A DNA stretch of 64,000 nt from Salsipaludibacter sp963735045 (GCA_963735045.1 CAVTIZ010000002.1:124001-188000), one strand, 5' to 3'; shown: positions 1 through 9,342, counted from the stretch's first letter. Notes: generated from the sequence alone by a model not told the origin. Program-made: numbers and translations.

Positions 1-131
1 GTGTCGATGGCGATCGATGCCAGGACGAGCAGGACCAGCACCCCGGCCGGGAACAGCACCATGGCGTTGCCCGCCTCGCGGCGTCGGCGCGGTGGGCACG
101 CCGCGACGTCGGGGCCCGGTCGCCTAGCCAC
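1..131 (-). CDS. TadG/TadE-like pilus-assembly protein, N-terminal part (runs off the window)
   Basis: Only about 43 codons are visible. The GTG at 129-131 opens a frame that overlaps the end of the preceding gene by 8 bases. The readable product has a basic N-terminus with an Arg run, then EAGNAMVLFPAGVLVLLV and a continuing hydrophobic stretch. That Glu/Ala/Gly entry into one long membrane helix is typical of TadE/TadG-type minor pilin proteins. It is the fourth gene of a minus-strand operon whose other members are also pilin-like. Most of the gene lies outside the window, so the exact family is inferred from the helix and the neighbours. Confidence 0.55.
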   Translation of the reverse strand, partial: MARRPGPDVAACPPRRRREAGNAMVLFPAGVLVLLVLASIAID

Positions 132-660
132 GACAGTCCGCCACGCCGGTGAGCCCGCTGCGGAACGGATCCACCACCTCGCTGTGGCTGCCGGTCATCG
201 ACATGGGCACGCCCCACCCACCGACGAAGGGCAGTCGGAGTGTCGTGGTGGTGAGCGTGGCGGTGACCGTGACCCGCTGGCAGCGCTGCAGCAGTCGACC
301 AGGATCGGACGCCGTGGCGCCCCCGCCGTCGCGGAACCCCAGCACGACGTCGCCGTGGCCCAGCGTCGCCGAGGCCGCACTCGCGACCGAACGCAGCTCC
401 GCGCCCAGCCCCCCGCCGGGATCCGCCTCGACCAGGGTGCGGGCCACCTCGCGGGCAACGGCGTCGGCCGCCATGCGCGCATCCACCACACCCCACGCGT
501 TGACGACCAGGATCGCCCCGGCGACGAACACCAGGCATCCCAGCAGCAGGGCCTCGCCGCCGGCCACGAATCCCCCCTCCCGGTCGCGCCATCGGGAAGG
601 GGGGCGGGGTGAGGGGCGGGGCGACCGTGGAGCTGCCAGGTCCGGGTCAGGCGTCATCAT
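124..660 (-). CDS. TadE-like minor pilin protein, 178 aa
   Basis: The product has a proline/arginine-rich cytoplasmic start, then one membrane helix (about residues 34-57, within EALLLGCLVFVAGAILVV), then an extracytoplasmic domain with two Cys (in LLQRCQRV and VADCRG) that could pair. This is the usual layout of TadE/TadG-like proteins, which help assemble Flp-type pili on the outer face of the membrane. ATG codons occur at 660 and 657; either overlaps the stop of the upstream gene by 11-14 bases, so translation is probably coupled. No enzyme motif is present. The TadE family call rests on architecture and on the pilin-like neighbours. Confidence 0.6.
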   Translation of the reverse strand: MMTPDPDLAAPRSPRPSPRPPSRWRDREGGFVAGGEALLLGCLVFVAGAILVVNAWGVVDARMAADAVAREVARTLVEADPGGGLGAELRSVASAASATLGHGDVVLGFRDGGGATASDPGRLLQRCQRVTVTATLTTTTLRLPFVGGWGVPMSMTGSHSEVVDPFRSGLTGVADCRG

Positions 661-1093
661 CGAACACCTCCCGTCGGACCCGGGCCGCGCGGGTGATCGT
701 GTCCAGGCCCGTCATCGTGGTGAGCACCCGCATCGACAGCGCGGGGGAGGTCCCGCTGACCCGCACCTCGACGACGTCGGCGCCACGCATGCAGGTGACG
801 TCCGCGCCCCATCCGTCGACGCGTGATCGAGCCCATGTGGTGGCCGTCACACAGCCGTCGGGGCCACCGCGAGCGGCGCGGTTGGCCGCTTCCAGGGCGA
901 CCCCGCCGGCCATCGAGGACGTGTACAGGTGCACGGACACCTGCACGACCAGGAACAGGAACGCGAGGAAGACCAGCACGCCCCCGACGGCCGTCACCGG
1001 ACTGGAGCCGTCCTGGCCAGCCGGGTCGAGCCCGATGCGCGGGCCGGCCGTCGGGCCGTCGTCGACGGGTCGGCGGTGCGGGGAGCCGAGCAT
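647..1093 (-). CDS. TadE-like minor pilin protein, 148 aa
   Basis: A short hydrophilic N-terminus of about 30 residues ends in SSPVTAVGGVLVFLAFLFLV, a single membrane helix, followed by VQVSVHLYTSSMAGGVALEAANRAARGG. The helix and the Ala-rich amphipathic segment after it are the TadE-like pattern. Cys residues in the C-terminal part (DGCVTATT, VTCMRG) may form a disulfide. The ATG at 1093 is preferred because the longer in-frame ORF upstream reads through the neighbouring small gene in a nonsense frame. It lies 20 bases after the Flp-like gene and overlaps the next gene, so the four genes look like one transcript. Confidence 0.62.
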   Translation of the reverse strand: MLGSPHRRPVDDGPTAGPRIGLDPAGQDGSSPVTAVGGVLVFLAFLFLVVQVSVHLYTSSMAGGVALEAANRAARGGPDGCVTATTWARSRVDGWGADVTCMRGADVVEVRVSGTSPALSMRVLTTMTGLDTITRAARVRREVFDDDA

Positions 1094-1113
1094 GGCGCGT
1101 CGCCGCCGCGTGG

Positions 1114-1305
1114 TCAGCCGCCGCTGCCGATGTTCTCCACGCCCTCCTCGGCGCGGTCGGCGGCGCTGTCCATGACGCCGCTGAACGCGACCCACATGGC
1201 CGCGCCCAGGAGCGCCATGATCAGGACGACGATGCCGGTGGAGATGACCCCTTCCCCGGTCTCGTCGTGGAGGCGGGTGCGAAGGTCGCGGATGAAGGTC
1301 TGCAT
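1114..1305 (-). CDS. Small Flp/pilin-like membrane peptide, 63 aa
   Basis: First gene of the minus-strand pilin operon. The peptide has a charged start (MQTFIRDLRTRLHDETGEG), then one helix of about 20 residues (VISTGIVVLIMALLGAAMWV), then a short tail ending in SGG. The order of charged segment, Glu shortly before the helix, and long helix resembles Flp pilins and the DUF4244-type peptides of actinobacterial tad loci. No tadA, tadB or tadC gene lies beside this operon in the window. Those functions could come from the second tad locus at about 49-51 kb or from outside the window. The pilin assignment is inferred from size, helix and neighbours. Confidence 0.55.
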   Translation of the reverse strand: MQTFIRDLRTRLHDETGEGVISTGIVVLIMALLGAAMWVAFSGVMDSAADRAEEGVENIGSGG

Positions 1306-1574
1306 GGTGGTCCCGTCGGGGGTCGGGTCGTCGTGGTGCCGCCAGTATGGCAGGTCCGGACGAAATTGTCATGCTGTTTCGTGTGTTCGTGTTGAAACGG
1401 CATCACGTCGTGCACGCGGCGCACCGTTCGAGGACGTCGCATCTTCGTGCCGACCGACCCGTGACAGGATCGCCGATGGCCCCCTGGCCACGCACCGGAC
1501 CGCCTCCAGGCCGTCTCGGGTCGACCGTGGATGTCGGCCGACGGCTCCGGGCCCCGGGCCCCTAGGATCGCGGC

Positions 1575-2198
1575 ATGGGACACCGCGCTCGCCGGCAGGA
1601 CATGGTCGCGCGCCAGTTGCGTGCTCGTGGCATCGCGGACGAGCGCGTCCTGGCCGCCATGGCGTCGGTCCCGCGACATCGCTTCGTGCCGCCGGACCAG
1701 CGCTCGCGGGCCTACGAGGACCGTCCCCTCGGGATCGGCGGAGGCCAGACGATCTCGCAACCGTGGGTGGTCGCGAGGATGGCCGAGGCCCTCGAACTCG
1801 ATGCCGACGACGCGGTGCTGGACGTCGGAGCCGGCTCGGGCTACGCCGCTGCGGTGCTCGCCGAACTGGCCGGGACCGTCGTGGCCGTCGAGCAGGACGG
1901 CGACCTCGCCCGACGGGCACGCCGGGCGCTCGCCCACCGGGACAACGTCCGGATCGTCCACGGTGACGGCCGACAGGGTGATGCCGACGGTGCGCCGTGG
2001 GACGCCGTCCACGTCGCGGCCGCCGCCCCGCGCATCCCGCCTGCCCTGCTCGACCAACTGGGCGACGGTGGCCGCCTGGTGATGCCGGTGGGACCCCGGT
2101 CCTCCCAGCACCTGCTGCTGGTCCGCCGTGCGGGAGGTCGGATCACCGAGGAGGACCTGGCCCCGGTCCGCTTCGTCCCGTTGCTGGGCGAGGACTGA
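1575..2198 (+). CDS. pcm: Protein-L-isoaspartate O-methyltransferase
   Basis: Cytosolic SAM-dependent repair enzyme that methylates abnormal L-isoaspartyl residues in aged proteins. The 207-residue length is normal for the family. The N-terminal region holds the family pattern VPRHRFVPPDQRSRAYED, followed by the GGGQTISQP substrate loop. The SAM-binding motif I is VLDVGAGSGYAAAVLAEL at about residue 82, and the post-core strand is GGRLVMPVG. The ATG at 1575 fits the family's N-terminus. It is divergent from the pilin operon and stands alone, about 350 bp ahead of the giant secreted-protein gene. Confidence 0.93.
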   Translation: MGHRARRQDMVARQLRARGIADERVLAAMASVPRHRFVPPDQRSRAYEDRPLGIGGGQTISQPWVVARMAEALELDADDAVLDVGAGSGYAAAVLAELAGTVVAVEQDGDLARRARRALAHRDNVRIVHGDGRQGDADGAPWDAVHVAAAAPRIPPALLDQLGDGGRLVMPVGPRSSQHLLLVRRAGGRITEEDLAPVRFVPLLGED

Positions 2199-2546
2199 CC
2201 CGGGGTTGGGAACCGGGGTTGGCGACGTCTGACCGCCGGTGCGGCACCCGATCGCTGTCGCCGCTGTCATCACCCCGTCGTTCTGCTTCGGTTCTTGACT
2301 GCGTTTGACGTACCACAGTTCCATTCGTGCACGAAGTGCTGTTTCCACTCTTTTCATTTGTCACGAATGGTTCTCGCACCGGGACTTCCGTCCCAGGGAG
2401 TGGGGACGTTTGCAACCCCTGTCGGCGCATTCGGGGTCCATACGGTTCCCCATCCACGCGGCCCGACTCGCAGTCCGGCCAGCGCTCGACCACCGGGGGT
2501 GGTTCGAGACCTCGCAGTACCCAAACGCATCCGGGGGGATTCGTCC
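2199..2546 (+). promoter_or_regulatory. Leader region of the giant secreted-protein operon
   Basis: This 348-base gap precedes the long operon. About 2280-2370 is clearly less GC-rich than its surroundings and includes a possible -35 hexamer TTGACT at 2295 without a convincing -10. A perfect 12-base palindrome, TTCGTGCACGAA, lies at 2324-2335 and could be a repressor site. The stretch 2370-2540 could fold as a long 5' leader, but I could not match it to a known riboswitch class. The promoter and operator roles are inferred from position. Confidence 0.35.
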
Positions 2547-5500
2547 ATGCTCAGCCCTGTCGCCAACCACCATCGCACCCGCTGGCTCGTCCCGGCCCTG
2601 ATCGTCGCCGTGCTCGCCGCGGTGTTGACCGCCGCGGTCGGCAACGGCCCCGCCGAGGCCGGCATCCGCGAGGAGTCCGGGACCCTGTCGGCCCCGACCT
2701 CACCGCGCTACACCAGCGTCGAACACGTCGTCTCGACCGCCGGACGCCTGACGGCCTCGGTCGCATGGACCGGCGATGCCGACGTGGACCTGTACGTCAA
2801 GGACGGGTCGACGACGGTGGCCTCGTCGGTCACCAGCGCCACCCCCGAGCAGGTCACGGTGGACGTCCCCGCCGACACGACGCTGACCGTGGTGCTCAAG
2901 GCGACGGGCGGCACGGCCGACTGGACGCTGACCATCGACGACGAGCCGGTCGCCGCGGTGGGGACCGCCGACGCCGACAGCCAGGCGTGGCGCAGCCTGC
3001 CGATCGAGGTCGACGAGGCCGGTTGGTTGGACGCGGTCCTGACCACCCCCCCGAGCGGCCCGGACGCGACCCCCGCTGGCGGTGACCTCGAGCTGTTCCT
3101 GACCGACGACACCGGGGCCATCCTGGCGTCGTCGCAGACCACCGTCGCCGTGGAGCAGCTGTCCCACCGCGTCGAGCCCGGCACCTACACCCTGAAGGTG
3201 CACGCCGTGTCGGGCGCCGCGGCGTGGGAGCTCGACACCGACCTCGAGACCGGGGCCGACGTGTCGCTGGTCGGCACGTCCGACCCGGCCGGCTCGCGCT
3301 TCCGCTCCTACCCCGTGGCCGTGGCCGAGGCCGGACTGCTGACCGCCGTGGCCGACTGGCCGGGCGATGCCGACGTGAGCCTGTGGATCCGCGACGCCAG
3401 CGGCGCCGTGCTCGAGACCGGCAAGTTCGACGGCGCACGTCCCGAGATGCTCAGCCGTGAGGTCCCGGCCGGCGACTACGAGGTCGTCGTGGCCTCCCAG
3501 GACGCCGCCACCACGTTCGACCTCGACCTCGCCCAGCAGGTCGGCGACGACCGCTCCTACATCGGGAACCTCGGGTTCAACTACATCGGTGACGGTCCCC
3601 GCCAGGTCTACGACAGCTTCGACCTCGCCGTTCCCGCCGACGCCACCGTCGCCGTCGCCCTGGACGAACTGGCCGACGACGACGCCGACCTCGACCTGTA
3701 CGTCCGCCGCCTGGTGGAGGGCGCCGGCAACCCGATGGTCGACTACTCGACGACGCCGCTGGACCCCGAGCAGGCCACCTTCACCACCTCCGAGGCCGGT
3801 ACCTACCGGCTGTTCGTCAAGGCGACCTCGGGGGCCTCGGGCTTCCGGCTGGACGCCGACGTGCAGACCGGCGACGACGTCACCCTGGCCGGGACCGTGC
3901 AGGCCACCGGTGGTCGTCGCTACCGCACCTACCCCGTGCAGGTCACCGCGCCCGGCACGCTGGACGCGAGCCTGGACTGGACCGAGGCCGACGCCGACCT
4001 GGACCTGTACCTGCGCGATGCCGACGGCACGATCGTGGCATCGGCCAGCGGCCCCGGTGCACCCACCGAGGACGTCTCCTTCGACGTCACCGCCGGGCTG
4101 TGGCAGCTGACCGTCAAGGCCCAGTCGGGCGCCAGCCCGTTCACCGTCGACGTGGTCACGACCGCCGCGGCCAACACCGCCCCGGTCCTCGAGTCGATCG
4201 GCGACGTGGTCGTCGACGAGGACGTCGCGATCACCCCGATCCAGGTGTCGGCGTCCGACGCCGACGCCGACGCGCTGACCTTCGCCGCGACGGGGCTGCC
4301 CGCGGGCCTGGACCTGGACCCGGACACCGGGACCATCTCCGGGACCCCGACCACGCCCGGCACCAGCCAGGTCGAGGTCACGGCCAACGACGGCACGGTC
4401 GACTCCGACCCGGTGTCGTTCGAACTGGTCGTGCGTGACGTCAACGACGCCCCGGTGGTCGACGACCAGCCCGACGTCACGGTCCCCGAGGACGTCGCGA
4501 TCGACACCATCGCGCTCACCGCCACCGACGACGACGGCGACGACCTCGCCTGGTTCGCCTCCGGCCTGCCCTTCGGCCTGGCCATCGACGGCGAGACCGG
4601 GGAGATCACCGGCACGCCGACCGTGCCCGGCGACTACGACGTGGACGTCACCGCCTCCGACGGCCAGGACCTGTCCGAGGTCGTGATGTTCACCATCACG
4701 GTCGACAACGTCAACGACGCCCCCGTGGCCTACGACGCGACCTTCGCCGTCGCCGAGGACGCCGCACCCGCCACCTCCGTCGGCGCGGTCGTGGCCACCG
4801 ACGTGGACGACAGCGACCTGACCTACGCCATCCTGTCTGGCAACGACGCCGGGGACCTGGCCATCGACGAGGCGACCGGTGAGCTCATCACCGCCGCCGC
4901 GCTCGACTTCGAGACCACGCCCCAGTACGTCCTGGAGGTCGAGGCCTCCGACGGCGAACTGTCCGACACCGCCACCATCACGATCGACGTCACCGACGTC
5001 GACGAGTCCGTGGCCTGCACGCCGGTCAGCACGCTGGACTGTGCCGACCTGGTGGTCGACACCCCCTACGTCCTGGACTTCGACGGGACCGAGGGTGGCC
5101 TGGCCGACACCGGTTTCACGCGTGTGGACGTCCCGTCCCTGCGTGACTCGATCGACCAGTCGCCGGCACCTGCCACCCCGTCCGTCCCGGACGTGGTGGG
5201 CTACGAGCCCGGCCTGTTGACCGTCGACGGTGGCACCCTCACCGTCGCGGCCACCAAGGGCATCCAGTACGTGGCACCCACCGGCGCTGGCGCGACCAGC
5301 ACCGACACCAACACCCAGCTCAACCAGCTCGGTGTGGCCGTGCCGACCGGTGACGACACCTACGAGCTGGCGACCACCGTCGTCGCGCCCGACTTCCCGG
5401 GTGGCAACAACTCCCAGCAGGGCGGCCTGATCTGGTACGTCGACGAGGACACCTACGTCAAGGTCGTCACCAACCGGACCGGGGCGAGCACCAACCGTGC

Positions 5501-7106
5501 CCAGATCACGGTCGAGTCCCTGGAGAACCCGACCTCGGACAATGCCGACGGCTTCGCCGAGATCAACGGGCCCAACTTCGCCGACAACCAGGACGTCGGA
5601 CTCCGCATGGAGCTCGACCTGGCCGCCGGTGTCGTCCGTGGGTACTACACCGTGGCCGGCGTCGAGACCCAGCTCACCGACGCCACCAACGACGAACTGG
5701 TCCTGCCGGCCGCGCTCATCGACGGCGCCAGCCTGGACGCGGGTCAGGACCCGACCGTCGCGGCAGGCCTGTTCGCCTCCAAGCGTCGTGAGGCTGCCGC
5801 CACCGACGTCACCGTGACCTTCGACGGCTTCTCGGTCACCAGCGAGGCGGCCGCGGTGAACACGCCGCCCACCATCGCCGACATCGACGACGCCACCGCG
5901 ACCCAGGGTGTCGAGCTGGACCCGGCCATCCAGGCCGAGGGCAGTGACGACGACGCGGGTGACACGCTCACCTACTCGGCGACCGGCCTCCCGGCCGGCC
6001 TGGCGATCGCCGGTGACACCGGTGTGATCTCCGGGACCCCGACCGAGGCGGGCACGTTCGACGTGACGGTCACCGTCAACGACGGCACGGACACCGCCGA
6101 GACCACCTTCACCCTCACGGTCGAGGAAGCCCCGGCCGAGGCCTGCACCCCGGTGAGCACGCTCGAGTGCTCCGAACTGGCCGTCGACACGCCGTACTCA
6201 CTGGACTTCGACGGCACCGAGGGTGGCCTGGCCAACACCGGCTTCACCCTGGTGGACAACCCGTCCAGCCGTGACGACGTGGACCAGTCCCCGGCTCCGG
6301 CCACCCCGTCCTTCCCGGACGTGCCCGGCTACGAGCCCGACCTCCTGACCGTCGACGGTGGCAACCTCGCCATCGACGCCACCAAGGGCATCCAGTACGC
6401 GACGCCCGACCCGGTCAACGGGCAGCAGACCTCGGGCACGCCCGGGATCAACGCCCAGCTCAACGGACTCGGCGTCGCGGTCGAGGGCGGCCTGGACAGC
6501 TACGAGCTGACTGGCACGGTCCTCGCCCCGAACTTCGACGGTGGCAACAACTCGCAGCAGGCCGGCCTGTGGTGGTTCGTCGACGAGGACACCTACGTCA
6601 AGTTGGCGGTCGTTCGGATCGGCAACACCACCAACCGCGTGCAGCTGGCGGTCGAGAGCCTGGACAACCCGACGGCGGACGCCGCCGACGGGTTCCAGGA
6701 GATCAACCCCGACGGCTTTGGCAACGGTCAGGACGTCGCGCTGCGACTGGTGATCGACGCCCAGACCGGCGAGGCGATCGGGTTCTACTCGGTGGACGGT
6801 GGTCCCGAGCAGCAGGTCATCCAGGGTGCAGCGGACTCGTTGTTGCTCCCCGATGCCCTGATGGACGGCGTCGCCATCGACGCCGGGCTCGACCCGACCA
6901 TCAACGCCGGCGTCTACGCCACCAAGCGTGCGGCCGCGGCCAACGTGTCCGCTGGTCGGCACCTTCGCCGACTTCTCGGTCACCAGCGAGGCGGCTGCGG
7001 TGAACACGCCGCCGACCATCGCCGACATCGACGACGCCACCGCGACCCAGGGGGTCGAGCTGGACCCGGCCATCCAGGCCGAGGGCAGCGACGACGACGC
7101 GGGTGA
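2547..7106 (+). CDS. Giant secreted protein, N-terminal open frame (signal peptide, PPC-like, Ig-like, cadherin-like, LamG-like)
   Basis: The ATG at 2547 is chosen over an upstream in-frame GTG because it opens a good signal peptide: two Arg/His-rich turns, the core LVPALIVAVLAAVLTAAV, and a cleavage-like AEAG near residue 37. Residues 50-540 are PPC-like repeats marked by DADVDLYV, DADVSLWI, DADLDLYV and similar strands. He_PIG domains follow at about 545-720 (motif YxATGLPAGL...ISGTPT), a cadherin-like domain at about 725-820 (LDFETTPQYVLEVEASDG), then two LamG-like modules beginning CTPVSTLDC and CTPVSTLEC. The frame is sound to about 6953. After that it reads Arg-rich nonsense to 7106 because of one extra G, and the true protein continues in the next frame. 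Confidence 0.8.
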   Translation: MLSPVANHHRTRWLVPALIVAVLAAVLTAAVGNGPAEAGIREESGTLSAPTSPRYTSVEHVVSTAGRLTASVAWTGDADVDLYVKDGSTTVASSVTSATPEQVTVDVPADTTLTVVLKATGGTADWTLTIDDEPVAAVGTADADSQAWRSLPIEVDEAGWLDAVLTTPPSGPDATPAGGDLELFLTDDTGAILASSQTTVAVEQLSHRVEPGTYTLKVHAVSGAAAWELDTDLETGADVSLVGTSDPAGSRFRSYPVAVAEAGLLTAVADWPGDADVSLWIRDASGAVLETGKFDGARPEMLSREVPAGDYEVVVASQDAATTFDLDLAQQVGDDRSYIGNLGFNYIGDGPRQVYDSFDLAVPADATVAVALDELADDDADLDLYVRRLVEGAGNPMVDYSTTPLDPEQATFTTSEAGTYRLFVKATSGASGFRLDADVQTGDDVTLAGTVQATGGRRYRTYPVQVTAPGTLDASLDWTEADADLDLYLRDADGTIVASASGPGAPTEDVSFDVTAGLWQLTVKAQSGASPFTVDVVTTAAANTAPVLESIGDVVVDEDVAITPIQVSASDADADALTFAATGLPAGLDLDPDTGTISGTPTTPGTSQVEVTANDGTVDSDPVSFELVVRDVNDAPVVDDQPDVTVPEDVAIDTIALTATDDDGDDLAWFASGLPFGLAIDGETGEITGTPTVPGDYDVDVTASDGQDLSEVVMFTITVDNVNDAPVAYDATFAVAEDAAPATSVGAVVATDVDDSDLTYAILSGNDAGDLAIDEATGELITAAALDFETTPQYVLEVEASDGELSDTATITIDVTDVDESVACTPVSTLDCADLVVDTPYVLDFDGTEGGLADTGFTRVDVPSLRDSIDQSPAPATPSVPDVVGYEPGLLTVDGGTLTVAATKGIQYVAPTGAGATSTDTNTQLNQLGVAVPTGDDTYELATTVVAPDFPGGNNSQQGGLIWYVDEDTYVKVVTNRTGASTNRAQITVESLENPTSDNADGFAEINGPNFADNQDVGLRMELDLAAGVVRGYYTVAGVETQLTDATNDELVLPAALIDGASLDAGQDPTVAAGLFASKRREAAATDVTVTFDGFSVTSEAAAVNTPPTIADIDDATATQGVELDPAIQAEGSDDDAGDTLTYSATGLPAGLAIAGDTGVISGTPTEAGTFDVTVTVNDGTDTAETTFTLTVEEAPAEACTPVSTLECSELAVDTPYSLDFDGTEGGLANTGFTLVDNPSSRDDVDQSPAPATPSFPDVPGYEPDLLTVDGGNLAIDATKGIQYATPDPVNGQQTSGTPGINAQLNGLGVAVEGGLDSYELTGTVLAPNFDGGNNSQQAGLWWFVDEDTYVKLAVVRIGNTTNRVQLAVESLDNPTADAADGFQEINPDGFGNGQDVALRLVIDAQTGEAIGFYSVDGGPEQQVIQGAADSLLLPDALMDGVAIDAGLDPTINAGVYATKRAAAANVSAGRHLRRLLGHQRGGCGEHAADHRRHRRRHRDPGGRAGPGHPGRGQRRRRG
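5829..6125 (+). repeat. Long direct repeat, copy 1 (Ig-like module of the giant protein)
   Basis: About 297 bases that recur at 6973-7269 with only scattered, mostly third-position differences. Both copies encode FSVTSEAAAVNTPPT, a He_PIG domain and the start of the next linker. The high DNA identity, compared with the more diverged LamG-like modules on either side, points to a recent intragenic duplication or gene conversion. Confidence 0.85.
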
Positions 7107-9342
7107 CACCCTGACCTACTCGGCGACCGGCCTGCCGGCCGGCCTGGCGATCGCCGGTGACACCGGCCTGGTCTCCGGGACCCCGACCGAGGCGGGCGTG
7201 TTCGACGTGACCGTGACCGTCAACGACGGCACCGACACCGCCGAGACCACCTTCACCCTCACGGTGGAGGACGCCGCCCCGGGCGAGCCGTGCCACGACA
7301 TCTCCACCCTGCCCTGTGACGACGTCACCGTGGCCCTGCCCTACGACGCCGACTTCACCGGCGCCGAAGGTGGGCTGGCGGACGCCGACGGGGACGACAC
7401 CGGGTTCACCATGGCCCAGGCGCCGTCCAACAAGGAAGCTGGCGACCCCGACCCGACCGTGGCCGAGGTGCCCGGCTACGTGGCCGACCAGCTCGACGTG
7501 GCCGGTGGTGACCTGACCATCGGTGCCACCAACGGCCTGGCGTTCCGCCAGCTGTCCAGCCAGGGCACGCCCAACAGCACCAACGTCAACAGCCAGCAGA
7601 ACGCGCTGGGTGTCGGCTTCGACGCCTCGAGCGGTCCGATCACGTTGACCACCACGGTCGACGCGGACTTCCCGGGCAACAACAACTACCAGCAGGCTGG
7701 TCTCTGGTTCGGGCTCGACGAGGACAACTACGTCAAGCTCGTCGCCCGCGAGACCAGCAACGGCGGGCAGATGAACGTCGAGCTGTTGCGCGAGGTCAAC
7801 GCGAACGAGGACGGCGACTCCACGGTCACGCCCGACATGCCCGAGGGGCCCGTCACCCTGACCATGGAGCTGGACCCGTCCACGGGGACCGTGACCGGTT
7901 CCTACCTGCTGGCCGGTGAGACCACGCCGGTCGAGGTGGCCAGCTACACCGGCACGCCGCAGTCGTTCTTCGACGGCGTCGCGCTGCCGGACGGTTCCTC
8001 CGAGGCCAGCTTCGGTGGCGTGTTCACGTCGGCCCGACGGGCGACCGCTGCCAACCGCATCGATGCCGTCTTCGGTGACTTCTCCATCGACGGTGTCACC
8101 ACCACCGGCGACACCGCGCCGGAGGTCCTGCTGACCGGTGACCGCACCCTGTTCAACGGCCAGGACGCCACCATCCCGGTGGACACCTTCGACGACGACG
8201 GCGACGCCGTCACCGTGGAGGTGACCGGGCTGCCCGCCGGCCTGACCTACGACGGCACCGACATCACCGGCACCGTCGCCGGCGACGCCGACGCCACCAG
8301 CCCCTACACGGTCGACGTGACCGGAGACGACGGCAGCCAGACCACGACCGAGAGCTTCACGATCGACGTGATCCCGGCCGTGGACGTGCAGGTCAACTTC
8401 CAGGACGAGGACTTCGGGACGCCGCCCGCCGGCTACCTCGCGGACGTCGGCCAGGCCTACGGCGCCCGGAGCGGTGCGAACCAGGGCACGGGACTGACCT
8501 ACGGGTGGGTCGCCGAGGGGACCACCACGCCGCTGAGCATGGTGGGCAACGCCCGCGAGCGCGGCCGGGCCGCGGTCGCCGACCTGCAGGACACGATGAT
8601 CCACATGCAGTACGGCGACATCGCCACCGTCTACGGCGGCACCGCGAACTGCACCGCCAACGTGTGTGACGCCGGTGCGTGGGAGATCGCCGTTCCCGAC
8701 GGCCTCTACGAGGTCACCGTCTCCGTGGGTGACGAGCCCGGCGCCGGAGGCGTCTTCGACTCGCTGCACGCCATCAACGTCGAGTCCGGCCTCGCGATCC
8801 GCGAGTTCCAGGCCGCCGCCAACAACGAGTACCTCGAGGCCACGGCCCAGGCCGGGGTCACCGACGGTCGCCTGACCATCAGCGCGATCGGCGGCGCCAA
8901 CACCAAGATGAACTTCGTCGAGGTCCGCAGCCTGGGCACCCAGCCCTTCGCCACCGAGATGATCCCGCCGAACCGCGCCACCGACGTCGCCGTCACCAGC
9001 GCCGTGTCGGCCTCGGTCGACGTGCCGGGCACCGGTGTCGGGGTCGACCCGAACCGCAACACCTCCCTGACCGACGAGGCCGTCAAGCTGTTCAAGGTGA
9101 CCTCGAGCGGTGAGGAAGAGGTGAACGGCAACCGTGGTTCCACCGGTGGCAACGACACCATCGCGTTCAGCCCGCAGCCGGCGCTGGACTACGACACCAC
9201 CTACCGCTACGTGATCGACGGCGCCCTGGACGAAGCCGGCCAGACCTTCGGCGTGTTCCAGTCCACCTTCACCACGGAGGAGGAGCCCGACAACCCGGGC
9301 CCCGACGACTGTGACGACCACGCCGGCACCTCCGGGCTGTGA
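6928..9342 (+). CDS. Giant secreted protein, middle open frame (Ig-like, LamG-like, malectin-like, Big_5-like)
   Basis: This is the continuation of the N-terminal frame and not an independent gene. It has no signal peptide and its first sensible residues (VGTFADFSVTSEAAAV) complete the module cut off in the previous frame. It holds a He_PIG domain nearly identical to one 1.1 kb upstream, a third LamG-like module beginning CHDISTLPC, another Ig-like domain, a malectin-like domain (VQVNFQDEDFG, YLADVGQAYGARSG) at about 8390-8950, and a Big_5-like domain at about 8960-9290 (PPNRATDVAVTSAVS, TTYRYVIDGALDEAG). One extra G near 9316 ends it early at 9342. Confidence 0.75.
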   Translation: MRPRPTCPLVGTFADFSVTSEAAAVNTPPTIADIDDATATQGVELDPAIQAEGSDDDAGDTLTYSATGLPAGLAIAGDTGLVSGTPTEAGVFDVTVTVNDGTDTAETTFTLTVEDAAPGEPCHDISTLPCDDVTVALPYDADFTGAEGGLADADGDDTGFTMAQAPSNKEAGDPDPTVAEVPGYVADQLDVAGGDLTIGATNGLAFRQLSSQGTPNSTNVNSQQNALGVGFDASSGPITLTTTVDADFPGNNNYQQAGLWFGLDEDNYVKLVARETSNGGQMNVELLREVNANEDGDSTVTPDMPEGPVTLTMELDPSTGTVTGSYLLAGETTPVEVASYTGTPQSFFDGVALPDGSSEASFGGVFTSARRATAANRIDAVFGDFSIDGVTTTGDTAPEVLLTGDRTLFNGQDATIPVDTFDDDGDAVTVEVTGLPAGLTYDGTDITGTVAGDADATSPYTVDVTGDDGSQTTTESFTIDVIPAVDVQVNFQDEDFGTPPAGYLADVGQAYGARSGANQGTGLTYGWVAEGTTTPLSMVGNARERGRAAVADLQDTMIHMQYGDIATVYGGTANCTANVCDAGAWEIAVPDGLYEVTVSVGDEPGAGGVFDSLHAINVESGLAIREFQAAANNEYLEATAQAGVTDGRLTISAIGGANTKMNFVEVRSLGTQPFATEMIPPNRATDVAVTSAVSASVDVPGTGVGVDPNRNTSLTDEAVKLFKVTSSGEEEVNGNRGSTGGNDTIAFSPQPALDYDTTYRYVIDGALDEAGQTFGVFQSTFTTEEEPDNPGPDDCDDHAGTSGL
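6973..7269 (+). repeat. Long direct repeat, copy 2 (Ig-like module of the giant protein)
   Basis: Second copy of the module at 5829-6125, offset 1144 bases. It begins just downstream of the frameshift near 6954. Such near-identical copies inside one gene are also places where assembly or recombination errors can occur, which matters when judging that frameshift. Confidence 0.85.

Noticed and set aside
1347..1574. Short plus-strand frame before pcm
   Set aside because: Lacks coding character and sits in the divergent promoter gap.
6950..6960. Programmed ribosomal frameshift site
   Set aside because: No slippery heptamer; five separate shifts with the same cause make recoding very unlikely.
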